Shown piece by piece: positions 29,341-37,753 of a stretch of DNA of 64,000 nt; position 1 is the first letter of the stretch, and each line of letters opens with the position of its first letter. A program made the position numbers and the translations under genes. Under the pieces are notes generated by a model that did not search any database, was not told the origin of the DNA, and was given only the letters and a program-made list of their open reading frames with translations. The stretch lies in assembly GCF_003610785.1 (NCBI RefSeq), contig NZ_RAQQ01000008.1, positions 228,768 through 292,767 of the forward strand, in the 5' to 3' direction. Source of the DNA: Micromonospora globbae (lineage in GTDB: Bacteria; Actinomycetota; Actinomycetes; Mycobacteriales; Micromonosporaceae).

Positions 29341-30480
29341 TCAGCGGCCGGTGGCCGCGGAGTCGACGACGTCGATCAGCGTGCTGGCCACGGTCTCGAC
29401 CTGCTCGTCGGTGAGGTTGGCGTGCATGGGGATGGCCAGGTGCCGGGCGAACAGGTCCGCCGAGACCGGGCACGGCGTGGTCTGGCCGTAGAGCGGCTGG
29501 AGGTGCGAAGCGTACGTGCCGAAGGTGCACTGCACGCCCCGCTGGCGCAGCGCCATGGCGACGGCGCCCCGGTCGAGCGACGGGGCGAGCGTCACGACGT
29601 ACGACTGCCAGGGGTGCTCGCGGTCGGGCGCCTCGTACGGCGTGGTGATCAGCTCGTGGTCCTTGAGCAGCTCGCCGTAGCGGGCGGCGATACGGCGCTT
29701 CGTGGACAGCAGCTCGGGCAGCCGGTCGAGCTGAGCCAGCATGATCGCTGCCGAGATGTCGGAGAGCCGGTAGTTGTAGCCCAGCTCGGTGAAGCTCGGG
29801 ATCGGCAGGTGCGACAGCTCGGCGCGGGTCAGCGCACCCTCGACGCCGTACGTGTGCAGCTTGCGGGCGTGCGCCGCGAGGTCCTCACGGTCCGTGACGT
29901 AGGCCCCACCCTCGCCCGCGGTGATGCCCTTCCGGCCGTGGAAGCTGAACGTCGCGACGTCGGCGAGGCTGCCCGCCGGGCGGCCCTTGTAGGTGGCGCC
30001 GGCCGAGCAGGCGGCGTCCTCCACCAGGAAGAGGCCGTGCTTGTCAGCGATCGCCCGCAGCTCGTCGTAGTCGGCGGGCTGCCCGAAGGCGTCCACCGCG
30101 ATGATGCCGACGGTCCGCGGGGTGATGGCGGCCTCGACGGCCGCCGGGTCGACCGTCCAGGTGTCCGGGCGCACGTCGGCGAAGACCGGCGTCGCGCCGG
30201 CCCACATCACCGAGTGGCCGGTGGCCGGGAAGGTGTAGTCGGCGACCACCACCTCGTCCCCGGGCTTGACACCGAGCGTGAGAAGCGCCAGGTGCAGGGC
30301 GGAGCCGCAGTTGCTCGTGGCGAGGGCGTGGCGGGTGCCGGTGGCGGCGGCGAAACGCTCCTCGAAACGCCGACAGGTGGGACCGGCACCGGCGAGCCAG
30401 CCGGAGGCGAACACCTCGGCGATGGCCGCGAGTTCCGGCTCCCCGACCGTGGGTTGACCGAGCGCGATGACCTCAGACAA
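29341..30480 (-). CDS. DegT/DnrJ/EryC1/StrS sugar aminotransferase
   Basis: A 379-residue PLP enzyme of the nucleotide-sugar aminotransferase family. The lysine is Lys184 in FSFHGRKGITAGEGG, with SNCGSALHLALLTLGVKPGD and VEDAACSAGA also present. The start is a TTG at 30480, supported by GGGGAG 5 nt upstream; the codon before it (GTC) cannot initiate and the longer frame is a shadow of lhgO. It is the first gene of the minus-strand run aminotransferase-SDR-acyltransferase-GT4. A hexamer TAGACT at 30510-30515 (minus strand) could be its -10 element. Confidence 0.85.
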   Translation of the reverse strand: MSEVIALGQPTVGEPELAAIAEVFASGWLAGAGPTCRRFEERFAAATGTRHALATSNCGSALHLALLTLGVKPGDEVVVADYTFPATGHSVMWAGATPVFADVRPDTWTVDPAAVEAAITPRTVGIIAVDAFGQPADYDELRAIADKHGLFLVEDAACSAGATYKGRPAGSLADVATFSFHGRKGITAGEGGAYVTDREDLAAHARKLHTYGVEGALTRAELSHLPIPSFTELGYNYRLSDISAAIMLAQLDRLPELLSTKRRIAARYGELLKDHELITTPYEAPDREHPWQSYVVTLAPSLDRGAVAMALRQRGVQCTFGTYASHLQPLYGQTTPCPVSADLFARHLAIPMHANLTDEQVETVASTLIDVVDSAATGR

Positions 30481-30598
30481 TGTGACTCCCCGAGAGATGG
30501 ACCCGGAGCAGTCTAGGGCACCCTCCGCGATGGTGCCTCGGTCGGGCGCGCGGGTGACTTGGCTACGATCGGTCGCGGCGTCGGGCAGGGGAGACGGA

Positions 30599-31795
30599 AT
30601 GACCAGGTTTGTGGTGGTCGGCGGGGGTATCGTCGGGCTCGCGGTGGCGCACCGACTGGTCACCGAGCGGCCCGGGGACACGGTGACGGTCCTCGAGAAG
30701 GAGGCCGGCTGGGCGGCCCACCAGACCGGCCACAACTCCGGCGTCATCCACGCCGGCGTCTACTACAAGCCGGGCAGTCTGAAGGCCACCCTCTGCAAGG
30801 CGGGCAGCGCCTCGATGGTCGAGTTCTGCCGGGAGCACGGGCTGGCGTACGACATCTGCGGCAAGCTGATCGTCGCCACCCACCCCGAGGAACTGCCCCG
30901 GCTGCGTGACCTGCACCAGCGCGCCCTGGCCAACGGCTTGCCGGTACGACTGATCGAGGGCGCCGAGGCGGCCGAGTACGAGCCGCACGTCGCCGCCGTC
31001 GCCGCGTTGCACGTCGCCTCGACCGGCATCGTGGACTTCGGCGCGGTCTGCCGCAAGCTCGCCGAACTGCTGGCCGCCGCCGGTGCGGACCTGCGCACCG
31101 GCACCGCGGTGACCGGGGTGGACACGCGGCCGGAGGGTGTGGTGGTCAGCACGACCGGCGGAGAGGTGGTCGCCGACGTACTGATCAACTGCGCCGGTCT
31201 GCACGCCGACCGGATCTCTCGGCTCGCCGGCGTGCCCACGCCGGTGCGGATCGTGCCCTTCCGCGGCGAGTACTACGAGCTGGTCCCCGAGCGGCGCGAC
31301 CTGGTGCGCGGGCTCATCTACCCGGTGCCGGATCCGCAGTTCCCCTTCCTCGGTGTGCACCTCACCAAGATGATCGACGGCAGCGTGCACGCCGGTCCGA
31401 ACGCGGTGCTGGCCACCGCCCGGGAGGGTTACTCCTGGGGACGGATCAGCGCACGCGACATCTGGGACGAGCTCACCTACCGGGGGCTGTGGGCGCTGGG
31501 CCGGCGGCACTACCGGTACGGCCTCACCGAGGTGGCGCGGTCGCTGTCGAAGAAGCGCTTCGCGGCGAGCCTGGCGCGGCTCGTGCCGGAACTGACCCCG
31601 GCGGACATCGTCCGGGCCGGCGCGGGCGTCCGTGCCCAGGCCATCCGGCCCGACGGCGGCCTGGTGGACGACTTCCTGATCGTCGAGGCCGACCGGCAGG
31701 TGCACGTGCTCAACGCGCCCTCCCCCGCCGCGACCAGCTCGCTCGAGATCGCGCGCCACATCGTCTCCCGGCTACCGGTCGACGCGCCCCGCTGA
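30599..31795 (+). CDS. lhgO: L-2-hydroxyglutarate oxidase
   Basis: A 398-residue FAD oxidoreductase. The N-terminal FAD motif FVVVGGGIVGLAVAHRL is followed by the family signature HNSGVIHAGVYYKPGSLKA. INCAGLHADRISRLAG and FPFLGVHLTKMIDG are also typical. LhgO oxidises L-2-hydroxyglutarate to 2-oxoglutarate. The ATG at 30599 has AGGGGAG about 6 nt upstream. It has no evident metabolic link to the surrounding glycan genes; it may simply be an insertion in the region or act on another 2-hydroxy acid. Confidence 0.88.
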   Translation: MTRFVVVGGGIVGLAVAHRLVTERPGDTVTVLEKEAGWAAHQTGHNSGVIHAGVYYKPGSLKATLCKAGSASMVEFCREHGLAYDICGKLIVATHPEELPRLRDLHQRALANGLPVRLIEGAEAAEYEPHVAAVAALHVASTGIVDFGAVCRKLAELLAAAGADLRTGTAVTGVDTRPEGVVVSTTGGEVVADVLINCAGLHADRISRLAGVPTPVRIVPFRGEYYELVPERRDLVRGLIYPVPDPQFPFLGVHLTKMIDGSVHAGPNAVLATAREGYSWGRISARDIWDELTYRGLWALGRRHYRYGLTEVARSLSKKRFAASLARLVPELTPADIVRAGAGVRAQAIRPDGGLVDDFLIVEADRQVHVLNAPSPAATSSLEIARHIVSRLPVDAPR

Positions 31796-31862
31796 GCCAC
31801 GGGGCTCGGGACCCCCGGCGTGAGCGACCGGGTGGCCGCCGGCGGACCAGCGGGTGTGACGC

Positions 31863-32525
31863 TCAGTCGTGCCTCGGCCCCGCGCCGTCGCGTGGCCGGG
31901 GCACGGCCGGACCGGCGCCGAGCCCGACGGCCACCGACTCGACCAGGGTGTCCAGGTAGGTGTCGGTGAGCGGGCCACGGGCGATGGCGAGGCGCCAGTA
32001 GATCGGCCCCACGATGAAATCGATGGCCGCCTCCGGATCGGTGCCGGCCGGCAGCTCGCCCCGCCGTACGGCCCGCTCGATCAGGCGCCCGCCGATCTCG
32101 TGCTGCCGCGTGCGCAGCACGCTCTGGAGGGTCTGGTCGATGGTCGGGTTGCGAGCGGCCTCGGCGAGCAGGTCGGGAATGATCTGCGAGGCCAGCGGGT
32201 GGCGCAACGCGTGCGCCACCACCTGGAACAGCAGCGCGAGGTCGCCCCGGAGCGTCCCGGTGTCCAGCGCCGGAAGCTTGCCGTGCGCGGCCGCCACGAC
32301 GATCTCCAGCACCAGGTCGAGCTTGGAACTCCAGCGGCGGTATATCGCGGTCTTGCTGACTCCCGCACGGCGGGCCACCGCCTCGATGGACAGCCGGCCG
32401 TACCCGACCGCGGCGAGTTCCTGCATCAGGGCGCGGCGGATGGCCGCCGTGATGTCGTCCCGCAGCACCGCCGCTCCGGCCGGCGCCCGCCGTTTCCCGG
32501 TCGTCACCTGGCACTCTTTCCGCAT
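31863..32525 (-). CDS. TetR/AcrR-family regulator
   Basis: A 220-residue repressor-type protein. The HTH is SIEAVARRAGVSKTAIYRRW (about residues 46-65), followed by an all-helical ligand domain. It is divergent from the ABC exporter at 32686. An inverted repeat CGCAAC-N9-GTTGCG in the shared intergenic region overlaps the -35 box of the exporter promoter, so control of the exporter operon is likely. The ATG at 32525 lacks a ribosome site and would be nearly leaderless; the GTG at 32507 with GAAAGAG upstream is a possible alternative. Confidence 0.88.
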   Translation of the reverse strand: MRKECQVTTGKRRAPAGAAVLRDDITAAIRRALMQELAAVGYGRLSIEAVARRAGVSKTAIYRRWSSKLDLVLEIVVAAAHGKLPALDTGTLRGDLALLFQVVAHALRHPLASQIIPDLLAEAARNPTIDQTLQSVLRTRQHEIGGRLIERAVRRGELPAGTDPEAAIDFIVGPIYWRLAIARGPLTDTYLDTLVESVAVGLGAGPAVPRPRDGAGPRHD

Positions 32526-32544
32526 GTCACGGCCACCACACTAG

Positions 32545-32565
32545 CGCAACGACGGTACGGTTGCG
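32545..32565. promoter_or_regulatory. Candidate TetR operator
   Basis: Inverted repeat CGCAAC-N9-GTTGCG (21 bp) lies between the divergent TetR and ABC permease genes. Its right arm overlaps the -35 hexamer TTGCGT at 32561. Symmetry and position fit a TetR-type operator; no binding data. Confidence 0.5.
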
Positions 32566-32589
32566 TCCCGACGTGTTTCGGACTAGTGT
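32561..32589 (+). promoter_or_regulatory. Promoter of ABC exporter operon
   Basis: TTGCGT, a 17-nt spacer and TAGTGT lie about 100 nt before the permease ATG. On the opposite strand ACACTA at 32538-32543 could be the -10 box of the tetR promoter. Confidence 0.55.
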
Positions 32590-32685
32590 CCACGCAGCGA
32601 CGAGGCGGCGCTCCCCCGCACTGGCCACGTCTGAGACCATTCGAGCGCGCATCACCTCCACCGGATAGATCGGAGCGCCACGCCC

Positions 32686-33582
32686 ATGGCCAACACCGCG
32701 CTGGCCGACCCCGACGCCGGCCTCACCCAGGCGCAGCTGGCCGCCCGGTACGGGCTCCGGGTCGCCGGCGAGCGACCGCCCCTGGCCGAGTACACCCGGC
32801 GGCTCTGGCACTACCGGCACTTCGTCGCCGCCTACGCCAACGCCAAGCTGGTCGCGTCGTTCAGCAACGCCCGCCTCGGTCAGCTCTGGCAGGTGCTCAC
32901 CCCGCTGACCAACGCGGCCGTCTACTACCTGATCTTCGGCCTGGTGCTCGAACAGAAGAGCATCCCGAACTTCATCGCATACCTCTGCACAGGCCTGTTC
33001 ATCTTCAACTTCACCCAGACGTCCGTGCAGAACGGCACCCGGGCGATCAGCGGCAACCTGGGACTGATCCGGGCGCTGCACTTCCCCCGGGCCTGCCTGC
33101 CCCTCGCCATCACGGTCACCCAGTTCCAGCAGTTGCTCGGCTCGCTGGTGGTGCTCGTCGCGATCGTCCTCGTGACCGGCGAACCGATCACGCTGGCCTG
33201 GCTCGTGCTGGTGCCCGCGGTCCTGCTCCAGACGGTCTTCAACGCCGGGCTCACCATGGTCGTGGCCCGGATGGGCGCGAAGCTCGCCGACCTGAAGCAG
33301 GTCATGCCGTTCCTCCTGCGCGCCTGGATGTACGGCTCCGGTGTGCTCTACAGCGTCACCCTCTTCGAGGAGAACCTGCCCGGCTGGGCCACCCGGCTGG
33401 TCGAGGTGAACCCGATCCTGGTCTACATCGAGCTGGCCCGGGTCGCGCTGCTGGAGGACGCGCCGGTGCTCAACTCCTCCCTGCCCCGGCTCTGGCTGGT
33501 CGCCGCCGGCTGGGCGATCGTGATGGGCATCGGGGGTTTCCTCTACTTCTGGCGCGGTGAACAGGAGTACGGCCGTGGCTGA
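32686..33582 (+). CDS. ABC-2 polysaccharide exporter permease (Wzm/TagG-like)
   Basis: A 298-residue ABC-2 membrane subunit with six hydrophobic segments after a ~55-residue cytoplasmic N-terminus. The family pattern AYANAKLVASFSNARLGQLW (amphipathic segment before TM1) and WLYGSG-like WMYGSGVLYSVTLFEE are visible. With the ATPase encoded next, it exports an undecaprenyl-linked glycopolymer. The stop overlaps the ATPase start by 8 nt. The following CDP-ribitol synthase and polymerase indicate a teichoic-acid-type cargo. Confidence 0.85.
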   Translation: MANTALADPDAGLTQAQLAARYGLRVAGERPPLAEYTRRLWHYRHFVAAYANAKLVASFSNARLGQLWQVLTPLTNAAVYYLIFGLVLEQKSIPNFIAYLCTGLFIFNFTQTSVQNGTRAISGNLGLIRALHFPRACLPLAITVTQFQQLLGSLVVLVAIVLVTGEPITLAWLVLVPAVLLQTVFNAGLTMVVARMGAKLADLKQVMPFLLRAWMYGSGVLYSVTLFEENLPGWATRLVEVNPILVYIELARVALLEDAPVLNSSLPRLWLVAAGWAIVMGIGGFLYFWRGEQEYGRG

Positions 33583-34393
33583 CCAGTACGAGACGTCGAA
33601 CGCCGTGACGATGCCCCTCCCGCGGGTGCAGGAGCGCATCCCCACGGTGGTCGTGGACGACGCGCACGTGATCTACCGGGTGCACAAGGGCGCGAGCGGC
33701 GGCACCAGCCCGGTGGCCGCGCTGCGCCGGATGGTCACCCGCACCACCGCTCCGAACATCCGCGAGGTGCACGCGGTCAAGGGAGTCACCTTCACCGCGT
33801 ACCGGGGCGAGGCGATCGGCCTCATCGGGAGCAACGGGTCCGGCAAGTCGACCCTGTTGCGGGCCATCGCCGGCCTCCTGCCGGTGAACCGCGGCGCCGT
33901 CTACACCCAGGGGCAGCCCTCGCTGCTCGGGGTGAACGCGGCGCTGCTCAACGACCTCTCCGGCGAGCGGAACGTGGTGCTGGGCTGCCTCGCGATGGGA
34001 ATGACGCCGGCCGAGGTGCAGCGGCAGACACCGGAGATCATCGAGTTCTCCGGCATCAACCAGCGCGGCGACTTCGCCTCGCTGCCGATGCGCACCTACT
34101 CCTCCGGCATGGCAGCCCGCCTGCGCTTCTCCATCGCCGCGGCGAAGAAGCACGACGTGCTGTTGATCGACGAGGCGCTCGCCACCGGCGACAAGGGCTT
34201 CCGCAAGCGCAGCGAGCAGCGGGTCCGGGAGCTGCGGGAGAGCGCCGGCACGGTCTTCCTCGTCAGCCACCAGCTCTCCTCGATCCGGGACACGTGCGAA
34301 CGGACGATCTGGCTGGAATCGGGCGTGCTCCGCATGGACGGCCCCACCGACGAGGTGGTGCGGGCGTACGAGGAGTTCGCCAACGGCAAGTGA
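33575..34393 (+). CDS. ABC polysaccharide exporter ATPase (Wzt/TagH-like)
   Basis: A 272-residue ATPase. Walker A is GSNGSGKST (85-93), the signature motif is YSSGMAARLRFSIA, Walker B is VLLIDEALATGD and the H-loop is LVSHQ. It lacks the C-terminal carbohydrate-binding domain found in O-antigen Wzt proteins that recognise capped chains, so it looks more like teichoic-acid TagH of minimal length. GTG at 33575 is chosen because AGGAG lies 7 nt upstream; GTG 33557 is possible. Partner permease immediately upstream. Confidence 0.9.
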   Translation: MADQYETSNAVTMPLPRVQERIPTVVVDDAHVIYRVHKGASGGTSPVAALRRMVTRTTAPNIREVHAVKGVTFTAYRGEAIGLIGSNGSGKSTLLRAIAGLLPVNRGAVYTQGQPSLLGVNAALLNDLSGERNVVLGCLAMGMTPAEVQRQTPEIIEFSGINQRGDFASLPMRTYSSGMAARLRFSIAAAKKHDVLLIDEALATGDKGFRKRSEQRVRELRESAGTVFLVSHQLSSIRDTCERTIWLESGVLRMDGPTDEVVRAYEEFANGK

Positions 34394-34447
34394 CCTGACG
34401 GCGGATTCAGAAGCAACTGAGCGGCGGTTACGGCCACGCCGCCACAA

Positions 34448-34476
34448 TTGGGTGACCGCCGATGACGGGATAAGGT
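34448..34476 (+). promoter_or_regulatory. Promoter of CDP-ribitol synthase/polymerase genes
   Basis: TTGGGT, exactly 17 nt, then TAAGGT, 62 nt before the ATG at 34538. This gives the synthase gene its own promoter apart from the exporter. Confidence 0.55.
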
Positions 34477-34537
34477 TCATCCGGTCGCCGCCTGGGCGGA
34501 ATCTCTCCTTAACCAAGCCTGGAAGTGAGGATCGGCA

Positions 34538-36049
34538 ATGACGCAGGACCACCCCACTGGCCCGACCGCCGCACCGGAGAGTCCGGCACCCTGGCGGCCG
34601 TCGCGGACAGTGGCCGTGATCCTCGCCGGAGGCACCGGGACCCGCCTCGGGCTCGGCATCCCCAAGCAGCTCTTGAAGATCGCCGGCAAGCCGATCATCG
34701 AGCACACCCTCGCCGTCTTCGAGTCCGCTCCGGAGATCGACGAGATCATCGTCCTGATGGCGCCCGGTCACGTCGCCGAGGCCCAGCGGCTCGTCGAGAA
34801 GGCGGGCTTCCGCAAGGTCACCACCGTGATCGAGGGCGGCGACACCCGCAACGCCACCACCCGCATCGCCCTGGACGCCATCGGCGACGAGGACTGCAAC
34901 GTCCTCTTCCACGACGCGGTGCGGCCCCTGGTCAGCCACCGGATCGTCCGGGAGTGCGTGAACGCGCTCTGGACCTACTCCGCGGTCGACGTGGCCATCC
35001 CGTCGGCGGACACCATCATCCAGGTGGACGGGGACGACTGCATCACCGACATCCCGGTGCGCTCGTCCCTGCGCCGCGGCCAGACCCCGCAGGCGTTCCG
35101 CTCCGGCACCATCCGGGAGGCGTACCGGCGGGCCGAGGGCGACCCGAACTTCGCCGCCACCGACGACTGCGGCGTGGTGCTGCGCTACCTGCCCGGCACG
35201 CCGATCAAGGTGATCGACGGCTCGGACGAGAACATCAAGGTCACCCACCCGGTCGACGTGCACCTGGCGGACAAGCTCTTCCAGCTCGCGGCCGCCCGGG
35301 TGCCCCGCCTCGCCGACGAGCGCAGCTACCGGGAGGAGCTGACCGGCCGGACCATGGTGGTCTTCGGCGGCAGCTACGGCATCGGCCACGACCTCACCGA
35401 GCTGGCCCGCCGGCACGGCGCCCAGGTCTTCCCGTTCAGCCGCAGCACCACGGGCACCCACGTCGAGCGGCCCGCCGACGTCGAGGCGGCGCTGCGCACG
35501 GCGTTCGAGGCGACCGGCCGGATCGACCACGTGGTGGTCACCGCGGGCATCCTCGAGAAGGGCAACCTCGCCGAGATGGACGAGGAGACGATCGACCGGG
35601 TCCTCCAGGTCAACTTCGTGGGGCCGGTGACGGCGGCCCGCCTGGCGCTGCCGTACCTCCAGCAGACCAAGGGCCAGCTGCTGCTCTACACCTCCAGCTC
35701 GTACACGCGGGGCCGGGCGCGCTACGCGCTCTACTCGGCCACGAAGGCCGCCCTGGTCAACCTCACCCAGGCGCTCGCCGACGAGTGGGCGGAGTTCGGC
35801 GTACGGGTCAACTGCGTCAACCCGGAGCGGACGGCGACCCCGATGCGGACGCGGGCGTTCGGCGCGGAGCCGGAGCACACGCTGCTCTCGGCCGAGGCGG
35901 TGGCGCAGGCCTCGCTGGACGTGCTCATCTCGGAGCTGACCGGGCAGGTCATCGACGTACGCCGGGATCCGGGCGAGGCGCCGCAGGTGGTGCCGGCGCA
36001 GACGGCACGGCCCTCCTCCGGCGCCGCCGCCGAGATGAGCGCCGGCTGA
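34538..36049 (+). CDS. Fused cytidylyltransferase-SDR, probable CDP-ribitol synthase
   Basis: A 503-residue two-domain protein. Residues ~25-255 are an IspD/TarI-type cytidylyltransferase (VILAGGTGTRLGLGIPKQLL, FHDAVRPLVS, TDDCGVVLRY). Residues ~265-480 are a classical SDR (VVFGGSYGIGHDL, catalytic Tyr/Lys in YALYSATKAAL). This is the architecture of Haemophilus Bcs1/Acs1, which reduces ribulose 5-phosphate and makes CDP-ribitol. It differs from Staphylococcus, where TarJ is a separate zinc-type dehydrogenase. The next gene is a TagF-like polymerase, so the product probably feeds poly(ribitol phosphate). An IspD role is unlikely because of the SDR fusion and the context. Confidence 0.85.
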   Translation: MTQDHPTGPTAAPESPAPWRPSRTVAVILAGGTGTRLGLGIPKQLLKIAGKPIIEHTLAVFESAPEIDEIIVLMAPGHVAEAQRLVEKAGFRKVTTVIEGGDTRNATTRIALDAIGDEDCNVLFHDAVRPLVSHRIVRECVNALWTYSAVDVAIPSADTIIQVDGDDCITDIPVRSSLRRGQTPQAFRSGTIREAYRRAEGDPNFAATDDCGVVLRYLPGTPIKVIDGSDENIKVTHPVDVHLADKLFQLAAARVPRLADERSYREELTGRTMVVFGGSYGIGHDLTELARRHGAQVFPFSRSTTGTHVERPADVEAALRTAFEATGRIDHVVVTAGILEKGNLAEMDEETIDRVLQVNFVGPVTAARLALPYLQQTKGQLLLYTSSSYTRGRARYALYSATKAALVNLTQALADEWAEFGVRVNCVNPERTATPMRTRAFGAEPEHTLLSAEAVAQASLDVLISELTGQVIDVRRDPGEAPQVVPAQTARPSSGAAAEMSAG

Positions 36050-36076
36050 CGGCGAACGGCGGGTGGACGGAGCGAC

Positions 36077-37753
36077 ATGCGCGGTGACCTGTTCCGCAAG
36101 CTGATCGCCCGGTGTGTGAGCATCGGGCTGGCCGTGCTGGCCTTCCTCGTCTCCGCGCTGACGAACGCGACCGGCTGGGGACTGGCGCTCGTGCTGGCCG
36201 CCCTCGCGGCGGCTGCCCTGGAGCGGCGGGTCCGCCCCGGCGCGGACACCGTCGCCGAGACGGCGCTGATCGCCGCCGGGGTCCTGGTCGCGTACCTCCG
36301 GCGGCTGGACGCCGGCTTCGACCCGGCCCTCGCCGCCACCGCGCTGGTCCTGCTGGGGCTGGTGCTGCTGGAGGGCCCCCTGCGGCAGGCCGGTGACCTG
36401 GAGATCCGCACCGCCAACCTGCCGGTGCGGTCGTGGACGCCGCTGGCCTCCGCACACCTCGGCGACGCGCTGCTCGGGCTGCTGGCCGTGGTGGCGCTCG
36501 CCGCCGCGGCCGCCGCGCCGGCGCTGCTCGCACTGGCCGTGACCGTGCTGGTCGCCGCCGGCGCCGCGGCCGCCGGGCTCGACCTCGCCCGCCGGCGGTT
36601 CCGGCCACCCGCCAGTGGCGGGGCCGTGCGCCGGGCGGTACGGGCGCACCAGCCGGAGTTCCTCCTCTACTTCTCGGCGCCGCCCGGATCCCAGTACCAG
36701 GTCACCATGTGGCTGCCGTACCTGGAGCGGATCGGCCGCCCGTTCCTCGTGGTCCTGCGCGAGCCGGAGTTCCTGGCCCCGGTCGCCGCGGCCACCACCG
36801 CCCCGGTGGTCTACTGCCCCACCCTGCGGTCGATCGACGAGGTGCTCGTACCGAGCCTGAAGGTGGCGTTCTACGTCAACCACGGCGCCAAGAACAGCCA
36901 CTGCATCCGGTTCACCCAGCTGACCCACATCCAGCTGCACCACGGCGACAGCGACAAGGCGCCGAGCGCCAACCCCGTGTCCGCCCTCTTCGACCGGATC
37001 TTCGTGGCCGGTCAGGCCGCCATCGAACGGTACGCCCGCGCCGGGATCGACATCCCCGCGGAGAAGTTCGTGATCGTCGGCCGACCGCAGGTCGAGTCCA
37101 TCGCCGTACGCCGGGAGCCGCTGCCGGTCGACGCCCCGCGGACCGTGCTCTACACCCCCACCTGGACCGGCCACCACGCGGACGCCGACTACTGCTCCCT
37201 GTCCGTGGCCGAGCCGCTGCTGCGCCGGCTGCTGGACCGGGGCGTGACGGTGATCCTGCGCGCCCACCCGTACACCGGCCAGAACCCGGCCTCGGCACGG
37301 CAGCTGGGCCGGCTGACGGAGCTTCTGGCGGCCGACCGCGCGGCGACCGGCCGGCAGCACCTCTGGGGCACGGCGGCCGGCCGGGAGCTGAGCCTGGTGG
37401 AGTGCGTGAACCGGTCCGACGCGCTGATCTCCGACGTCTCGGGCGTGATCTCGGACTACCTCTACTCGGGCAAGCCGTTCGCCGTGACCGACATGACCGG
37501 CGACGGCGACGCGTTCACCGAGCGGTTCCCCCTGGCCGCGGCGGGCTACGTCCTGCGCCGGGACATGGCGAACGTGGACGAGGTGCTGGACCGGCTCCTC
37601 GGCGCGGACCCGCTCGCGCCGGATCGCTGGCTGACCCGGCGGCGCTACCTGGGCGACTTCCCGGCCGAGTCGTACGCGGACGCGTTCCTGGAGGCGGCGC
37701 GGCGGGAGCTGGACCCGGCCGTGCGGGAGGCCCGGGTTCCCGCTCAGCGGTAG
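36077..37753 (+). CDS. Membrane-anchored TagF-like polyol-phosphate polymerase (copy 2)
   Basis: A 558-residue paralogue of the protein at 18989-20761. An N-terminal membrane region of about four to five helices (to residue ~175) precedes a teichoic-acid polymerase domain with LHHGDSDKAPSANPVSALFD, YTPTWTGH, LRAHPYTGQNP and SDVSGVISDYLYSGKPF. It lies 27 nt after the CDP-ribitol synthase gene, so ribitol-phosphate polymerisation is the favoured role. Its 3' end overlaps the converging alpha/beta hydrolase by 10 nt. Two paralogues in one locus suggest primer versus polymerase functions, or two polymers. Confidence 0.85.
   Translation: MRGDLFRKLIARCVSIGLAVLAFLVSALTNATGWGLALVLAALAAAALERRVRPGADTVAETALIAAGVLVAYLRRLDAGFDPALAATALVLLGLVLLEGPLRQAGDLEIRTANLPVRSWTPLASAHLGDALLGLLAVVALAAAAAAPALLALAVTVLVAAGAAAAGLDLARRRFRPPASGGAVRRAVRAHQPEFLLYFSAPPGSQYQVTMWLPYLERIGRPFLVVLREPEFLAPVAAATTAPVVYCPTLRSIDEVLVPSLKVAFYVNHGAKNSHCIRFTQLTHIQLHHGDSDKAPSANPVSALFDRIFVAGQAAIERYARAGIDIPAEKFVIVGRPQVESIAVRREPLPVDAPRTVLYTPTWTGHHADADYCSLSVAEPLLRRLLDRGVTVILRAHPYTGQNPASARQLGRLTELLAADRAATGRQHLWGTAAGRELSLVECVNRSDALISDVSGVISDYLYSGKPFAVTDMTGDGDAFTERFPLAAAGYVLRRDMANVDEVLDRLLGADPLAPDRWLTRRRYLGDFPAESYADAFLEAARRELDPAVREARVPAQR

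Noticed and set aside
34538..36049. Housekeeping IspD (methylerythritol phosphate cytidylyltransferase)
   Set aside because: The fusion to an SDR and the neighbours (ABC exporter, teichoic polymerase) fit CDP-ribitol synthesis better.
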